NCBI GenBank assembly: GCA_050290265.1
Contig: JBNKHI010000002.1
Span: forward strand, 112,144 to 176,143
Reading direction: 5' to 3'
Origin: JBNKFV01 sp050290265
Lineage (GTDB): Bacteria; Pseudomonadota; Gammaproteobacteria; Pseudomonadales; Cellvibrionaceae
Length of the DNA stretch: 64,000 nucleotides
In this document: piece after piece, positions 1 to 8,340 of the stretch
Numbering within the stretch: the first letter of the stretch is position 1
Layout of the letters: every line of letters begins with the position of its first letter
The notes under the pieces: model-generated
What the model was told of the DNA's origin: nothing
Databases searched by the model: none
The model's input: the letters and a program-made list of their open reading frames with translations, nothing else
Translations under genes and position numbers: made by a program

Positions 1-1090
1 TACGGCCGCGCATGACCCAGTAACCCCAAGCGGTGTAGAGCAAGATCAGCGGCACAAAAATACAGGCCACAGCAAACATAATCAGGAGCGTAGTTTCGCT
101 GGATGTTGAATCCCAAACAGTCAGCGATGCATTCAGCTGCGTGCTGCTTGGCATCAAGAAAGGAAACAATGAAAACCCGGTCGTAAAGATAATGCCAATG
201 ATTGTTGTACTGGACGCTACAAACGCTAGACCCGCATGCCCTTTCTTACTCAATGCGGCTACGGCTAGCGGACTAACCAGCCCCACTAATGGCGCAATCA
301 TCATGAGTGGAAATACTGAGTAGTTACTCATCCAGCCACCGGCGACTAACTCAACGGTTTTATTTAATGGATTAGATGCGGCGTTATGATCAATAACACT
401 GGTAATGTGATACCCATCCAATTGTGCTACCCAAATACCAGCCAGACCGAACAGTACGGGTGTAGCAATACCCAAAATAAAGGCAACATTAACAGCGCGC
501 TCACGAATGAAGCCACTGGTTTTCATTTGCAACCAGACTGCGCCATGCATTAGCAACATACTCACACTGACCAAGCCAGCGAGCAATGCGAATGGGCGCA
601 GCAAGCCAAATAGACCACCGTCGTAACTAGGCCGCAACATCACGTCATAATTGAGGGGAACGCCTAAAAATAAGTTGCCTAGCGCCACACCAAAAATCAG
701 CGATGGCACAATACCACTGACAAACAACGCCCAGTCCCAAGCATTTCGCCACTTAGGGCTTTCCAGTTTACTGCGATAGTCAAAACCAACTGGGCGCATC
801 CATAATGCAGCCAAGGTAATCAGTAACGCAAAGTAGAAACCGGAAAACGATGCAGCATAAATAAGTGGGAACGCCGCAAAAAGTGCGCCACCGGCAGTGA
901 TGAACCACACCTGATTACCATCCCAGTGCGGACCAATAGTATTGATCATTACCCGGCGTTCGCTATCGGTGTGACCTATGATACGCAACAAGGCACCCAC
1001 ACCTAAATCAAAACCGTCGGTGATGGCAAACCCTACCAGCAACACGCCAATTAATAGCCACCAAATAATACGTAGTAGTTCGTAGTCCAT
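1..1090 (-). CDS. cydB: Cytochrome bd ubiquinol oxidase subunit II (CydB), C-terminus cut by window edge
   Basis: CydB is the second membrane subunit of the cytochrome bd quinol oxidase, a high-affinity terminal oxidase in the inner membrane. Reading from 1090 leftwards the protein begins MDYELLRIIWWLLIG, followed by GFAITDGFDLGVGALLR and then PHWDGNQVWFITAGGA, which are typical CydB N-terminal motifs. About 363 residues are visible with repeated hydrophobic segments. The frame is still open at base 1, where it reads AWGYWVMRGR, so only a few residues are probably missing. The start ATG overlaps the cydA stop by one base (TAATG), which points to translational coupling. It is the last visible gene of cydP-cydA-cydB. 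Confidence 0.96.
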   Translation of the reverse strand, partial: MDYELLRIIWWLLIGVLLVGFAITDGFDLGVGALLRIIGHTDSERRVMINTIGPHWDGNQVWFITAGGALFAAFPLIYAASFSGFYFALLITLAALWMRPVGFDYRSKLESPKWRNAWDWALFVSGIVPSLIFGVALGNLFLGVPLNYDVMLRPSYDGGLFGLLRPFALLAGLVSVSMLLMHGAVWLQMKTSGFIRERAVNVAFILGIATPVLFGLAGIWVAQLDGYHITSVIDHNAASNPLNKTVELVAGGWMSNYSVFPLMMIAPLVGLVSPLAVAALSKKGHAGLAFVASSTTIIGIIFTTGFSLFPFLMPSSTQLNASLTVWDSTSSETTLLIMFAVACIFVPLILLYTAWGYWVMRGR

Positions 1091-2655
1091 TAGACATGCC
1101 CCTCTGTTAACGGTTGCTCAAGATCATATCTACCAGTGTGTAATGAACTTGGGCCCTGTTTGGAGAATCGAGTCATAAGGTACAACTCGATCACTAACAA
1201 AATGGTATAGAACGCAATAATACCTATCATTGATGTCCAGACCTGACCAGCGGTAAGCGTGGAAGCGGCTAAACGGGTTGGTAATATTTCTGCAATAGAC
1301 CAAGGCTGGCGACCGTACTCAGCCACAAACCAACCAGTTTCGCAGGCAATCCAAGGCAACGGTAAAGACCAGACAGCGACCCGTAAAAACCAGCGCGGCT
1401 TGTCAATAGCGTGTTTGGTGCTCAGCCAAAAGGCATAGGCAAACACAAACAACATTAAAAACCCGCACCCAACCATGACACGGAACGACCAAAAAATTGG
1501 CGAAACTTTTGGTATGGTGTCGTTTGTCGCCAGATCTATTTGCGCATCAGTTGCGTCAACAACATTGTCGGTGTAGCGCTTCAATAATAGACCGTAACCC
1601 AAGTCTTTTTTGACTTTGTCGAATGCTGCACGCAATTCAGGAGTGTCGTTACCGGCTTTTAGCTGTGCCAGATAACCATAGGCTTGCATACCATTGATAA
1701 TCCGAGCGCGGGCATGTTCACGCAGATCATTAATGCCATGAACCGGTTCCGAAATAGAGCGTGTAGCAATGATACCTAAAGCATAAGGAATCTTGATTGC
1801 ACCCGTTGTTTCGTGGGTTTCCTGATTGGGGAAGCCAATAAGCGTAAAATCCGCTGGTGGCACCTGTGTTTCCCACTCGGCCTCAATAGCCGCCAGTTTC
1901 ATTTTTTGTACATCACCAATTTCATAACCACTTTCATCACCCAGAATGATTACGGAAATCACCGATGCCAAGCCAAACGCTGAAGCTATGGCAAATGAGC
2001 GTTTTGCAAATGGAACATCCTGCTTTTTCAGCAGATAGTATGCGGACAACGCCAACACAAACATGGAGCCGGTGACGTACCCTGCAGAAACAGTATGGAC
2101 AAATTTCACCTGTGCCACCGGATTGAAAATCACCTCTGCAAAGTTAGTGACTTCCATGCGCATGGTTTCATAATTAAATTCTGCACCGACTGGATTTTGC
2201 ATCCAACCGTTGGCAATTAAGATCCATAACGCCGACAAGTTACTACCAATAGCAACCAACCAGGTAACTGCCAAATGCTGGACGCGCGTTAACCTGTCCC
2301 AACCAAAAAAGAACAGACCGACAAATGTTGATTCCAGAAAGAAAGCCATTAGACCTTCGATGGCTAATGGCGCCCCAAAAATATCGCCCACGTAATGAGA
2401 GTAATATGACCAGTTGGTTCCAAACTGGAATTCCATGGTCAACCCTGTGGTAACCCCTAAGGCAAAGTTAATACCAAAGAGCTTTCCCCAAAACTGGACC
2501 ATATCCTTATAAACTTGCTTGCCGGTCATGACATAAACCGACTCCATAATGGCGAGGATAAAACTTAATCCCAGCGTTAACGGGACAAATATAAAGTGGT
2601 ACATCGCAGTTAATGCAAACTGCAGCCGCGATAAATCCACCACGTAATCATTCAT
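1090..2655 (-). CDS. cydA: Cytochrome bd ubiquinol oxidase subunit I (CydA)
   Basis: CydA carries the three hemes and the quinol site of cytochrome bd oxidase. The 521-residue product has the family's usual length. Visible landmarks are the N-terminal LSRLQFALTAMYHFIF with a heme-ligand His at residue 20, the FVHTVSAGYV segment with the second conserved His, and the GRQPWSIAEILPT motif near residue 450. About nine hydrophobic segments can be read. The ATG start overlaps the end of cydP by 8 bases and the stop overlaps the cydB start, so the three genes form one tightly coupled operon. An FNR-type box lies upstream of cydP. Confidence 0.97.
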   Translation of the reverse strand: MNDYVVDLSRLQFALTAMYHFIFVPLTLGLSFILAIMESVYVMTGKQVYKDMVQFWGKLFGINFALGVTTGLTMEFQFGTNWSYYSHYVGDIFGAPLAIEGLMAFFLESTFVGLFFFGWDRLTRVQHLAVTWLVAIGSNLSALWILIANGWMQNPVGAEFNYETMRMEVTNFAEVIFNPVAQVKFVHTVSAGYVTGSMFVLALSAYYLLKKQDVPFAKRSFAIASAFGLASVISVIILGDESGYEIGDVQKMKLAAIEAEWETQVPPADFTLIGFPNQETHETTGAIKIPYALGIIATRSISEPVHGINDLREHARARIINGMQAYGYLAQLKAGNDTPELRAAFDKVKKDLGYGLLLKRYTDNVVDATDAQIDLATNDTIPKVSPIFWSFRVMVGCGFLMLFVFAYAFWLSTKHAIDKPRWFLRVAVWSLPLPWIACETGWFVAEYGRQPWSIAEILPTRLAASTLTAGQVWTSMIGIIAFYTILLVIELYLMTRFSKQGPSSLHTGRYDLEQPLTEGHV

Positions 2656-2854
2656 GGCTAATATCCCTTGAGGTTAATGGCAAAATTTGTGAATCGATAT
2701 TGAGAACATCTTTGGGTTTTAACGGCTTAAACGCGACCTGCCACAAAACCATCAGTAACGCCATTTTTATAATGAGGACTACAGTGACCTCGAAAACCAG
2801 AGGTTTTCGAAAAATGGACTGCTGGGGTAGTTTGTTACGCCATTGCTTAAACAC
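2648..2854 (-). CDS. cydP: Small cytochrome bd oxidase-associated membrane protein CydP
   Basis: The 68-residue protein has one hydrophobic segment (about residues 25-43, VTVVLIIKMALLMVLWQ) with a basic N-terminus and a short C-terminal tail. Its position directly upstream of cydA, with an 8-base overlap, and its layout match CydP, a putative small subunit of cytochrome bd oxidases in gammaproteobacteria. I assign it from that resemblance and from context. The start is GTG at 2854. It is probably the first gene of the operon, about 65 bases downstream of a perfect FNR box. Confidence 0.8.
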   Translation of the reverse strand: MFKQWRNKLPQQSIFRKPLVFEVTVVLIIKMALLMVLWQVAFKPLKPKDVLNIDSQILPLTSRDISHE

Positions 2855-2920
2855 GTTAAATCCAAATAAGCTAGGTTGGGAAGAGCAGTGTTATTGTCTA
2901 GGGGAATGGGGCATAGTTTG

Positions 2921-2934
2921 TTGATACATATCAA
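2921..2934 (-). promoter_or_regulatory. FNR/Anr box upstream of cydPAB
   Basis: TTGATACATATCAA is a perfect match to the FNR/Anr consensus TTGAT-N4-ATCAA. It lies about 67 bases upstream of the cydP start. Oxygen-responsive control of cytochrome bd by FNR-family proteins is well established, so this is a sound candidate site. Orientation towards cydP is inferred; the next plus-strand gene starts at 3050, so it could also act there. Confidence 0.75.
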
Positions 2935-3049
2935 CCTATTTTATTCTAGCATAGCAATAAATGGTTTTATCGAATTGACTTTAGATCATGCACTCCAAAG
3001 GTGCAACCACGGCAATAAATTTATTGCAGATAAATAAGGAAACCAAATT

Positions 3050-3538
3050 GTGACCAAAATATTTCAGCAGCGAATGACCGCAGATATGGAAGGCGAATTT
3101 GTTGTGTTCATTATCGGTATGCGCGTCAACAAGTTTTGGAAAGTTCACAAATGGCTGCCGGTTGCCCAAGCAATGAACAAAATGTTGCAGGAACTCTATG
3201 CAAATCCTGAATTGGGACTGTTGAGTCACGAATCATGGTTTGGTCGCACCACCATTATGGTTCAGTATTGGCAGTCATTTGCGCAGCTTGAAGCTTATTC
3301 CAAAAATAAGACTGCGGCACACCTCCCAGCCTGGGCAGCGTTTAACAAGCACGTGGGTAGCAACGGTGACGTAGGGATATGGCATGAAACCTATCTGTCA
3401 CAAAAGGGGAAATACGAGTCTATTTACCACAACATGCCCCAATTTGGGCTTGGAAAAGTAGGTGCACATATTCCAATTACGCACCAAACTACATCTGCCC
3501 GCGACAGGGTAGGCAACCATAGCGACAAACAAAAATAA
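3050..3538 (+). CDS. DUF4188 (monooxygenase-like) family protein
   Basis: The 162-residue protein resembles the DUF4188 family, small proteins with a dimeric alpha-beta barrel-like fold sometimes named after a fungal monooxygenase. Recognisable segments are EFVVFIIGMRVNKFWKVHKW near the start, SHESWFGRTTIMVQYW, and WHETY with YESIYHNMPQFGLGK near the end. The start is GTG at 3050 with AAGGA about 10 bases upstream. It stands alone between cydP (opposite strand) and a small gene on the opposite strand. The enzymatic role of the family is not established. Confidence 0.75.
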   Translation: MTKIFQQRMTADMEGEFVVFIIGMRVNKFWKVHKWLPVAQAMNKMLQELYANPELGLLSHESWFGRTTIMVQYWQSFAQLEAYSKNKTAAHLPAWAAFNKHVGSNGDVGIWHETYLSQKGKYESIYHNMPQFGLGKVGAHIPITHQTTSARDRVGNHSDKQK

Positions 3539-3574
3539 TAACGATAGCCCTGGTCCAAATGTGCGAGCGCCGAT

Positions 3575-3808
3575 TCAGTCATCACGCTTAGGCTTGGTCA
3601 AGCCGGTAAAACGCGACAGAATTGACTGAAACTCCTGCTCACTAATATCAACCAGCTCCAACACTCGCCCATACAACATAATAGTGGGTACATTTCTACC
3701 ACCTAGCTCAGCTTGTGTTTTATTCAGGCAATAGAGAATAGCGCGCTCTTTACGGTTGAGCCCGTCACGCACATCTGGCAAATTTTCAAAGTCATCAAGT
3801 AACGTCAT
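3575..3808 (-). CDS. Conserved hypothetical small protein (77 aa)
   Basis: I do not recognise a named family. The 77-residue protein is soluble and rich in charged residues. The central stretch, with KERAILYCLNKTQAELGGR followed by NVPTIMLYGRVLELVDI, looks like a compact helical domain of the kind seen in conserved gammaproteobacterial proteins. The frame has a clean ATG start at 3808 and no larger gene competes on either strand. It converges with the DUF4188 gene 37 bases away. No function is proposed. Confidence 0.6.
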   Translation of the reverse strand: MTLLDDFENLPDVRDGLNRKERAILYCLNKTQAELGGRNVPTIMLYGRVLELVDISEQEFQSILSRFTGLTKPKRDD

Positions 3809-3916
3809 GGATAAAATCTTTTAATTACGCGGTTTAGCACAGTCGCTCAGTCAGTTTTCGATTAAATGCTTGTACGAAAACGTTGCTGAAAGAACCGAAT
3901 CACTGCCCCATGTCAA

Positions 3917-3930
3917 GACAATCAATTGTC
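3917..3930. promoter_or_regulatory. Inverted repeat GACAAT-CA-ATTGTC in the 420-base gap before the AAHS transporter
   Basis: The gap 3809-4228 holds no convincing gene. It contains GACAATCAATTGTC, two 6-base arms separated by two bases. This resembles the island palindrome TGACAATTGTCA but with altered spacing, about 300 bases upstream of the transporter start. Whether the same regulator could use it is uncertain. Confidence 0.3.
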
Positions 3931-4228
3931 AACACAACCTTTTTTAATGCCACCAATACCTGGCATTTGGCGCTTTTATACTTTGCTCAAATCACATACC
4001 ATGTGTCGCACTATATGCATGCTTACAATAATAATCGTAACTTTCAACCAAACATGAATAATCTGACCATCGCTTCTCTGCGCGCCTGCTTGCCAACCGA
4101 GAGTTTTACCTTTGTGGCTAACGCTAAGGCGGTTAAGTCTGCTGCCATTGTTGCAGCAAGAACCATTGCGACTGCAATTATAACTACAGTTCTAACTTCA
4201 ATTATATGTATACCACTAGGAGTATCCG

Positions 4229-5470
4229 GTGAGTAATAATCCCACAGCTGTCAAATCACCGTTGTATATTGCCATGCTAACACTGCTAACAGCCCTGTTG
4301 ATGCTCATTGACGGCTACGATTTACAGGTAATGGCATTGGTAGCAGCACCGATATCCGAAGGCTGGGGGGTACCGGTCAGTGATTTTGGCATTGTTCATT
4401 CCGCTGCGGTAGCGGGCTTAGGTCTGGGTGCGGTGGTCATCGGCTCTTTAGGTGACCGTTATGGGCGACGCAACATTATATTAATCAGCTTTGCGTTGAT
4501 TACATTTGCCGTCGCGGCTTGCGGCTTCACCAGCACGATAACCGAGTTAATGTTCTGGCGCTTTTTAACCGGTGTCGGACTGGGCGCAATGCTCGCCAAT
4601 GCCGCTGCGCTGTTGGCAGAATTCTTGCCGGATAACCGGCGCTCGCTACTACTCACACTGGCTTCCAGTGGTATTCCACTTGGCGCCATTGGTTCTGGCC
4701 TTTTAGTACCGCAACTGCTCGCCAACTATGATTGGCATGGGGCATTCTGGGCCAGCTCCATCATTAGTGCGGTTATCTGGGTAGCCTTATTTTTCTGCTT
4801 GCCGGAAGCACCTTCTTACAAACATCGCCAGCAGTCCCCAAAATCACTGCAAACGGAAGCAAAGCCTGGTTTCTTCAGTGTGCTACAACCGGAACATCGC
4901 TTATCAACATTAGCCCTCTGGGCATTATTTGTCGGCAATGCTTTTCTTATTTACATTATGGTGAGCTGGATCCCAGTACTAATGACTCAGCAAGGCTGGG
5001 ATATTACCCACGCATCCGCCGTGATTGTGTATTTTCAGGCCGGTGGTTTAGCCGGTGGCGTCATTGTTGCCACAATGATGGATCGTTGGAGCCCCTACAA
5101 AGCACTGCTTGCAGCGTATGCTTTGACCGGGCTGTGTCTAATCGGCTTTGCCGTCATACCTGATCAACCCCTATTTTGGGGAGCATTATTTGCGCTGGTA
5201 GGCGCAGGTATTTCCGGTGTACATATGACGATTAACGCTATGGCGGCAGTTGTTTACCCGGTCACGATTTTGTCTTCTGCTATCGGGTTTACCGTTGCCG
5301 TGGCGCGTATTGGCGCGATTGCAGCGCCGTTGGTGGGTGGAGTACTCATTGCACAAAAAGTAGGTGTTGAGAAGTTTATGCTCTGGCAATTGGTGCCGCT
5401 ACTGTTTTGTGCTGGCAGTGTATTGACACTAGCATGGCTGCAAAAAAGATCGTTGTTAGCGCAACTCTAA
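4229..5470 (+). CDS. MFS transporter, aromatic acid:H+ symporter (AAHS) type
   Basis: A 413-residue inner-membrane transporter with 12 hydrophobic segments. The first helix reads LLMLIDGYDLQVMALVAAPIS; the DGYD motif is the hallmark of AAHS transporters such as PcaK and BenK, which import benzoate, 4-hydroxybenzoate and similar acids. The loop GSLGDRYGRRN is the MFS A-motif between helices 2 and 3. The start is GTG at 4229, with TAGGAG 7 bases upstream deciding the choice. It is monocistronic on the plus strand. The substrate is unknown; an aromatic or heterocyclic carboxylate is plausible given the downstream catabolic island. Confidence 0.85.
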   Translation: MSNNPTAVKSPLYIAMLTLLTALLMLIDGYDLQVMALVAAPISEGWGVPVSDFGIVHSAAVAGLGLGAVVIGSLGDRYGRRNIILISFALITFAVAACGFTSTITELMFWRFLTGVGLGAMLANAAALLAEFLPDNRRSLLLTLASSGIPLGAIGSGLLVPQLLANYDWHGAFWASSIISAVIWVALFFCLPEAPSYKHRQQSPKSLQTEAKPGFFSVLQPEHRLSTLALWALFVGNAFLIYIMVSWIPVLMTQQGWDITHASAVIVYFQAGGLAGGVIVATMMDRWSPYKALLAAYALTGLCLIGFAVIPDQPLFWGALFALVGAGISGVHMTINAMAAVVYPVTILSSAIGFTVAVARIGAIAAPLVGGVLIAQKVGVEKFMLWQLVPLLFCAGSVLTLAWLQKRSLLAQL

Positions 5471-5596
5471 TTTTTAATGAGGTTTCTTAACGAGACGCTG
5501 TCACGACCAAAACACATAAAGCAGGGCTGCCCTTAATCCGCTACCCTGTAGCGAAACGGCAATGGTTGATTCAACACCTCCTGCTTTATAGTTATT

Positions 5597-5657
5597 TTGT
5601 AGTGGCTTGTAGTGGCTTGTAGTAGCTTTTAGCGACTTTATAGTGACGTTATAGCAG
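5597..5657. repeat. Degenerate ~10-bp tandem repeat in a convergent intergenic gap
   Basis: About six imperfect copies of a TTGTAGTGGC-like unit follow one another between the converging ends of two MFS genes. The first three copies are nearly identical and the later ones decay. No coding role is visible. Confidence 0.6.
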
Positions 5658-5668
5658 CCTTTTGGGGT

Positions 5669-6958
5669 TCAACTGTTTTTAACCCCATAACGATATTTAC
5701 CCAAGGTTAAAAATATTAGGCCACCAAACGCAATACATATCGCCGAAATATTCAGTATGGCGGTAAAACTTTGCGTAGCATCGTATGCCAAACCAAAGGT
5801 ATAAGGCGCGGCTCCCGAACCTACAGCAAAGAAAATATACATTACCCCATAAATACCACTGTAATGCGCCAGACCAAAGTAGCGCGCAGTAAAGAACGCC
5901 AGTAAATCAAACTCGACCCCAGCGGCCAAACCAACACCAAATACCACTAACAACAAACCAATGTAGCTGGTGGGACCACTGCCCAGTGCCCACACGGCCA
6001 GCGCAGCTAAAAGCAGCATACCCAGCGAAGCAGCAGGCGCCCAAAATCGATCAATCAACCAACCACCCACCAAGCGGCCAGCAATCACTGACAAACCTAA
6101 AAACGGCGTAACACTGAGAATTAATGCGGTACTGATTTGACGATCTTTAAGTACGATTTCCAGATTCGCAATCACGCCGGCTACCGCAAACACAATTGGC
6201 AAAATACCAATAATAATTGCCCAGAAACGCCAATCACATAAAGCTTGCCTGAGTGTCATACCGTCCACAGGTGCTGCGACAACTTTCTTTATTGCCACAT
6301 CAACAGGTGCCGGATGGAAGAAGAACCAGGCTAATGGGAAAGCAATCAACACAGGTAATGCAGCCAGCAATAAAAAACCACCCTGCCAGCCATAGTCTAC
6401 CATGATCCAGGCAACCGCAGGCTTAAGTAAAAAACTGGAAATGCCAGAACCCGCCAGAACCACACCTAGAGCCAGACCTTTGTGAATTTCAAACGACTGA
6501 TTAACCGTACGAGTCCAGGTAATTGGCAACGTCCCGGCACCCGCAACTGCCATTAAAAACCACGTGGCGTAATATACGGGTAATGATCCCGTTTGAAAGG
6601 CAAATAAAGACAACGACAAACTAAAACCAACAATCGACGTTAACGTAACCACACGTACGCCAAACCGGTCAGCCAAACGTCCAATGAGCGGCGCCATTAC
6701 AACAACGCCCACCATCAAGAAAAACACTCCACCCATAATGTCGGCAAAGGTCCATTGAAACGCCTTTACCAACTCTGGAGCTAAAATACCTATTTCATAA
6801 AAAGGCACCGGTGATAAGCCCAGGCCAATACCAATCGTTGCCGCGACAACTAATGGCCAGCCTCGCCTGAATTCACTGTAATCCGCGGCGGTGCTGATTT
6901 TGCGTAGTGTGCCAGAAGGTGTAATGGTTTCAGCCGACGTTTCGTTTGAAGAAGACAA
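5669..6958 (-). CDS. MFS transporter (paralogue of the gene at 9845-11131)
   Basis: A 429-residue, 12-helix major facilitator protein. It shares a diagnostic segment with the other minus-strand MFS protein: SEFRRGWPL...GIGLGLSPVPFYEIG here and SEFKRGWPI...GIGLGLSPVPFYTIG there, so the two are paralogues. The A-motif is GRLADRFGVR. The start appears to be TTG at 6958: GGGAG, overlapping the end of the permease gene, is well spaced for it and no better ATG exists nearby. It is the third gene of a run with the serine hydrolase and the NCS1 permease. The fold resembles monocarboxylate-type MFS carriers; the substrate is not readable. Confidence 0.85.
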   Translation of the reverse strand: MSSSNETSAETITPSGTLRKISTAADYSEFRRGWPLVVAATIGIGLGLSPVPFYEIGILAPELVKAFQWTFADIMGGVFFLMVGVVVMAPLIGRLADRFGVRVVTLTSIVGFSLSLSLFAFQTGSLPVYYATWFLMAVAGAGTLPITWTRTVNQSFEIHKGLALGVVLAGSGISSFLLKPAVAWIMVDYGWQGGFLLLAALPVLIAFPLAWFFFHPAPVDVAIKKVVAAPVDGMTLRQALCDWRFWAIIIGILPIVFAVAGVIANLEIVLKDRQISTALILSVTPFLGLSVIAGRLVGGWLIDRFWAPAASLGMLLLAALAVWALGSGPTSYIGLLLVVFGVGLAAGVEFDLLAFFTARYFGLAHYSGIYGVMYIFFAVGSGAAPYTFGLAYDATQSFTAILNISAICIAFGGLIFLTLGKYRYGVKNS

Positions 6959-6960
6959 AA

Positions 6961-8340
6961 CTATGCTCCCTCTACTTGTAGCGTTTTAATACTCGCCGGG
7001 CCATACGTCATACCCAATGCCTTGGCGATGTAAAACAACACCAGGTACGCAATCATTGAAACCAGCAAGCCCAACAGCGACGGGAAACACCAATCCAAAC
7101 CGGGGATACTGACACCGACGGTGGTCAGGTACGCAGTGACTGCACCAATCATATACGCAGCAATGGCCACTGGATTCCAACGCGGCAAGTGCGCTAGCAG
7201 CTCAGCGTTATAACGCATTTTATTGACGATGTAGTAATCGATAATCACCGGCCCAATTAACGGCGGTACTAATGCAGCAAGCAGATTAATCCAGCCCAGA
7301 AAATGCTGATAAACGCCTAAGCCCAGCAGGGTACCCAGCAGGCCACATATGACGGTGGTAACCCGTTGCGGTTTACGAAAAACACTCGCTGTCTGGATAG
7401 AGGGCAAATACAGATTGGTATCACCAGTTGTCCAAAGCGCCAGACTCATGGCAATCAAACCAATACCGCCAATCACCATGCCCTGCTCCAACATATAAGT
7501 AGTGAACTCATAGGTGCCAGAAACAATCCCACCCATTGAGCCAATAATTTGCAAAAACCACTGGGAAATAATTAACACGACAAACGGTATCGCCAACGCA
7601 ACCCAGGCTTTTTTCGCGAAGCGGGTGTACTCCGCCATCACGATAGAACCCACAATCCATGAACCCACAACCATATTGATAGCATCTTTCATTGAGATGG
7701 GGGCTTCCGACGCTTTTTCGGCGGACATCGCAATAAAGTTGTCCCAACCGCCTACCTTATCGATGTTTAGCCACGCAGCAAACACACCGACAATCACCAG
7801 CAAAATCACCGATGGCATACTGACTTTTTCCAATGCTGCCACACCAAAAAATGTCGTCACGGTAAATAATAGACCTGCAAAAATAGCGACGGTGTAAAAC
7901 ATTGGACTATCAAAAGATTGCGCCCACGCAAAACCAAAAGCGCCCACGACAATACCCTGCCAGCCAATAGTCAACAGCGCCACGAACAACACCGGAATAT
8001 ATGCACCGATATTGCCATAGGCAAAACGGTATAACAGGCCACTATTACAGGCTGTTTTATAGCCGATATAACCGACTAGCGCACCGATGATAAAGTTCAT
8101 GGTGTTGCCCCAGAAGGTCGCCATTAACAGGTCTGGCATAAACGGCATACCCTTACCCAGTGCGCCACCGGTTAACAAACCAGTCACCAAAAACCCCCAG
8201 CCAAACGCCAGGGCCAGCAGCGGAAACGCCTCTCGCTTTTGGTTTGGCGATAGTGGCGAAAACGGGTTGTCTGCACTCTGCGATTCTTTGGCGGCATCTA
8301 GTGCCCACCATTGTTTAATTCGATTTTTCATATCAGTCAC
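6961..8340 (-). CDS. NCS1-family permease (cytosine/hydantoin/nucleobase type)
   Basis: A 459-residue integral membrane protein with about 12 helices. The segment NPFSPLSPNQKREAFPLLAL, the glycine-rich first helices and LVGYIGYKTACNSGLLYRFAYG are typical of cytosine-permease-like NCS1 symporters, which import nucleobases, hydantoins, allantoin or related small N-heterocycles. The start is GTG at 8340, overlapping the upstream stop by one base (TAGTG); an ATG three codons on is an alternative. It lies between a serine hydrolase and an MFS gene. An N-heterocycle importer fits the amide and imide hydrolases further along, but the substrate is inferred only. Confidence 0.85.
   Translation of the reverse strand: MTDMKNRIKQWWALDAAKESQSADNPFSPLSPNQKREAFPLLALAFGWGFLVTGLLTGGALGKGMPFMPDLLMATFWGNTMNFIIGALVGYIGYKTACNSGLLYRFAYGNIGAYIPVLFVALLTIGWQGIVVGAFGFAWAQSFDSPMFYTVAIFAGLLFTVTTFFGVAALEKVSMPSVILLVIVGVFAAWLNIDKVGGWDNFIAMSAEKASEAPISMKDAINMVVGSWIVGSIVMAEYTRFAKKAWVALAIPFVVLIISQWFLQIIGSMGGIVSGTYEFTTYMLEQGMVIGGIGLIAMSLALWTTGDTNLYLPSIQTASVFRKPQRVTTVICGLLGTLLGLGVYQHFLGWINLLAALVPPLIGPVIIDYYIVNKMRYNAELLAHLPRWNPVAIAAYMIGAVTAYLTTVGVSIPGLDWCFPSLLGLLVSMIAYLVLFYIAKALGMTYGPASIKTLQVEGA

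Noticed and set aside
3883..4236. 117-codon plus-strand ORF before the AAHS transporter
   Set aside because: No ribosome site, low-complexity composition, and it overlaps the well-supported transporter start; not reported as a gene.
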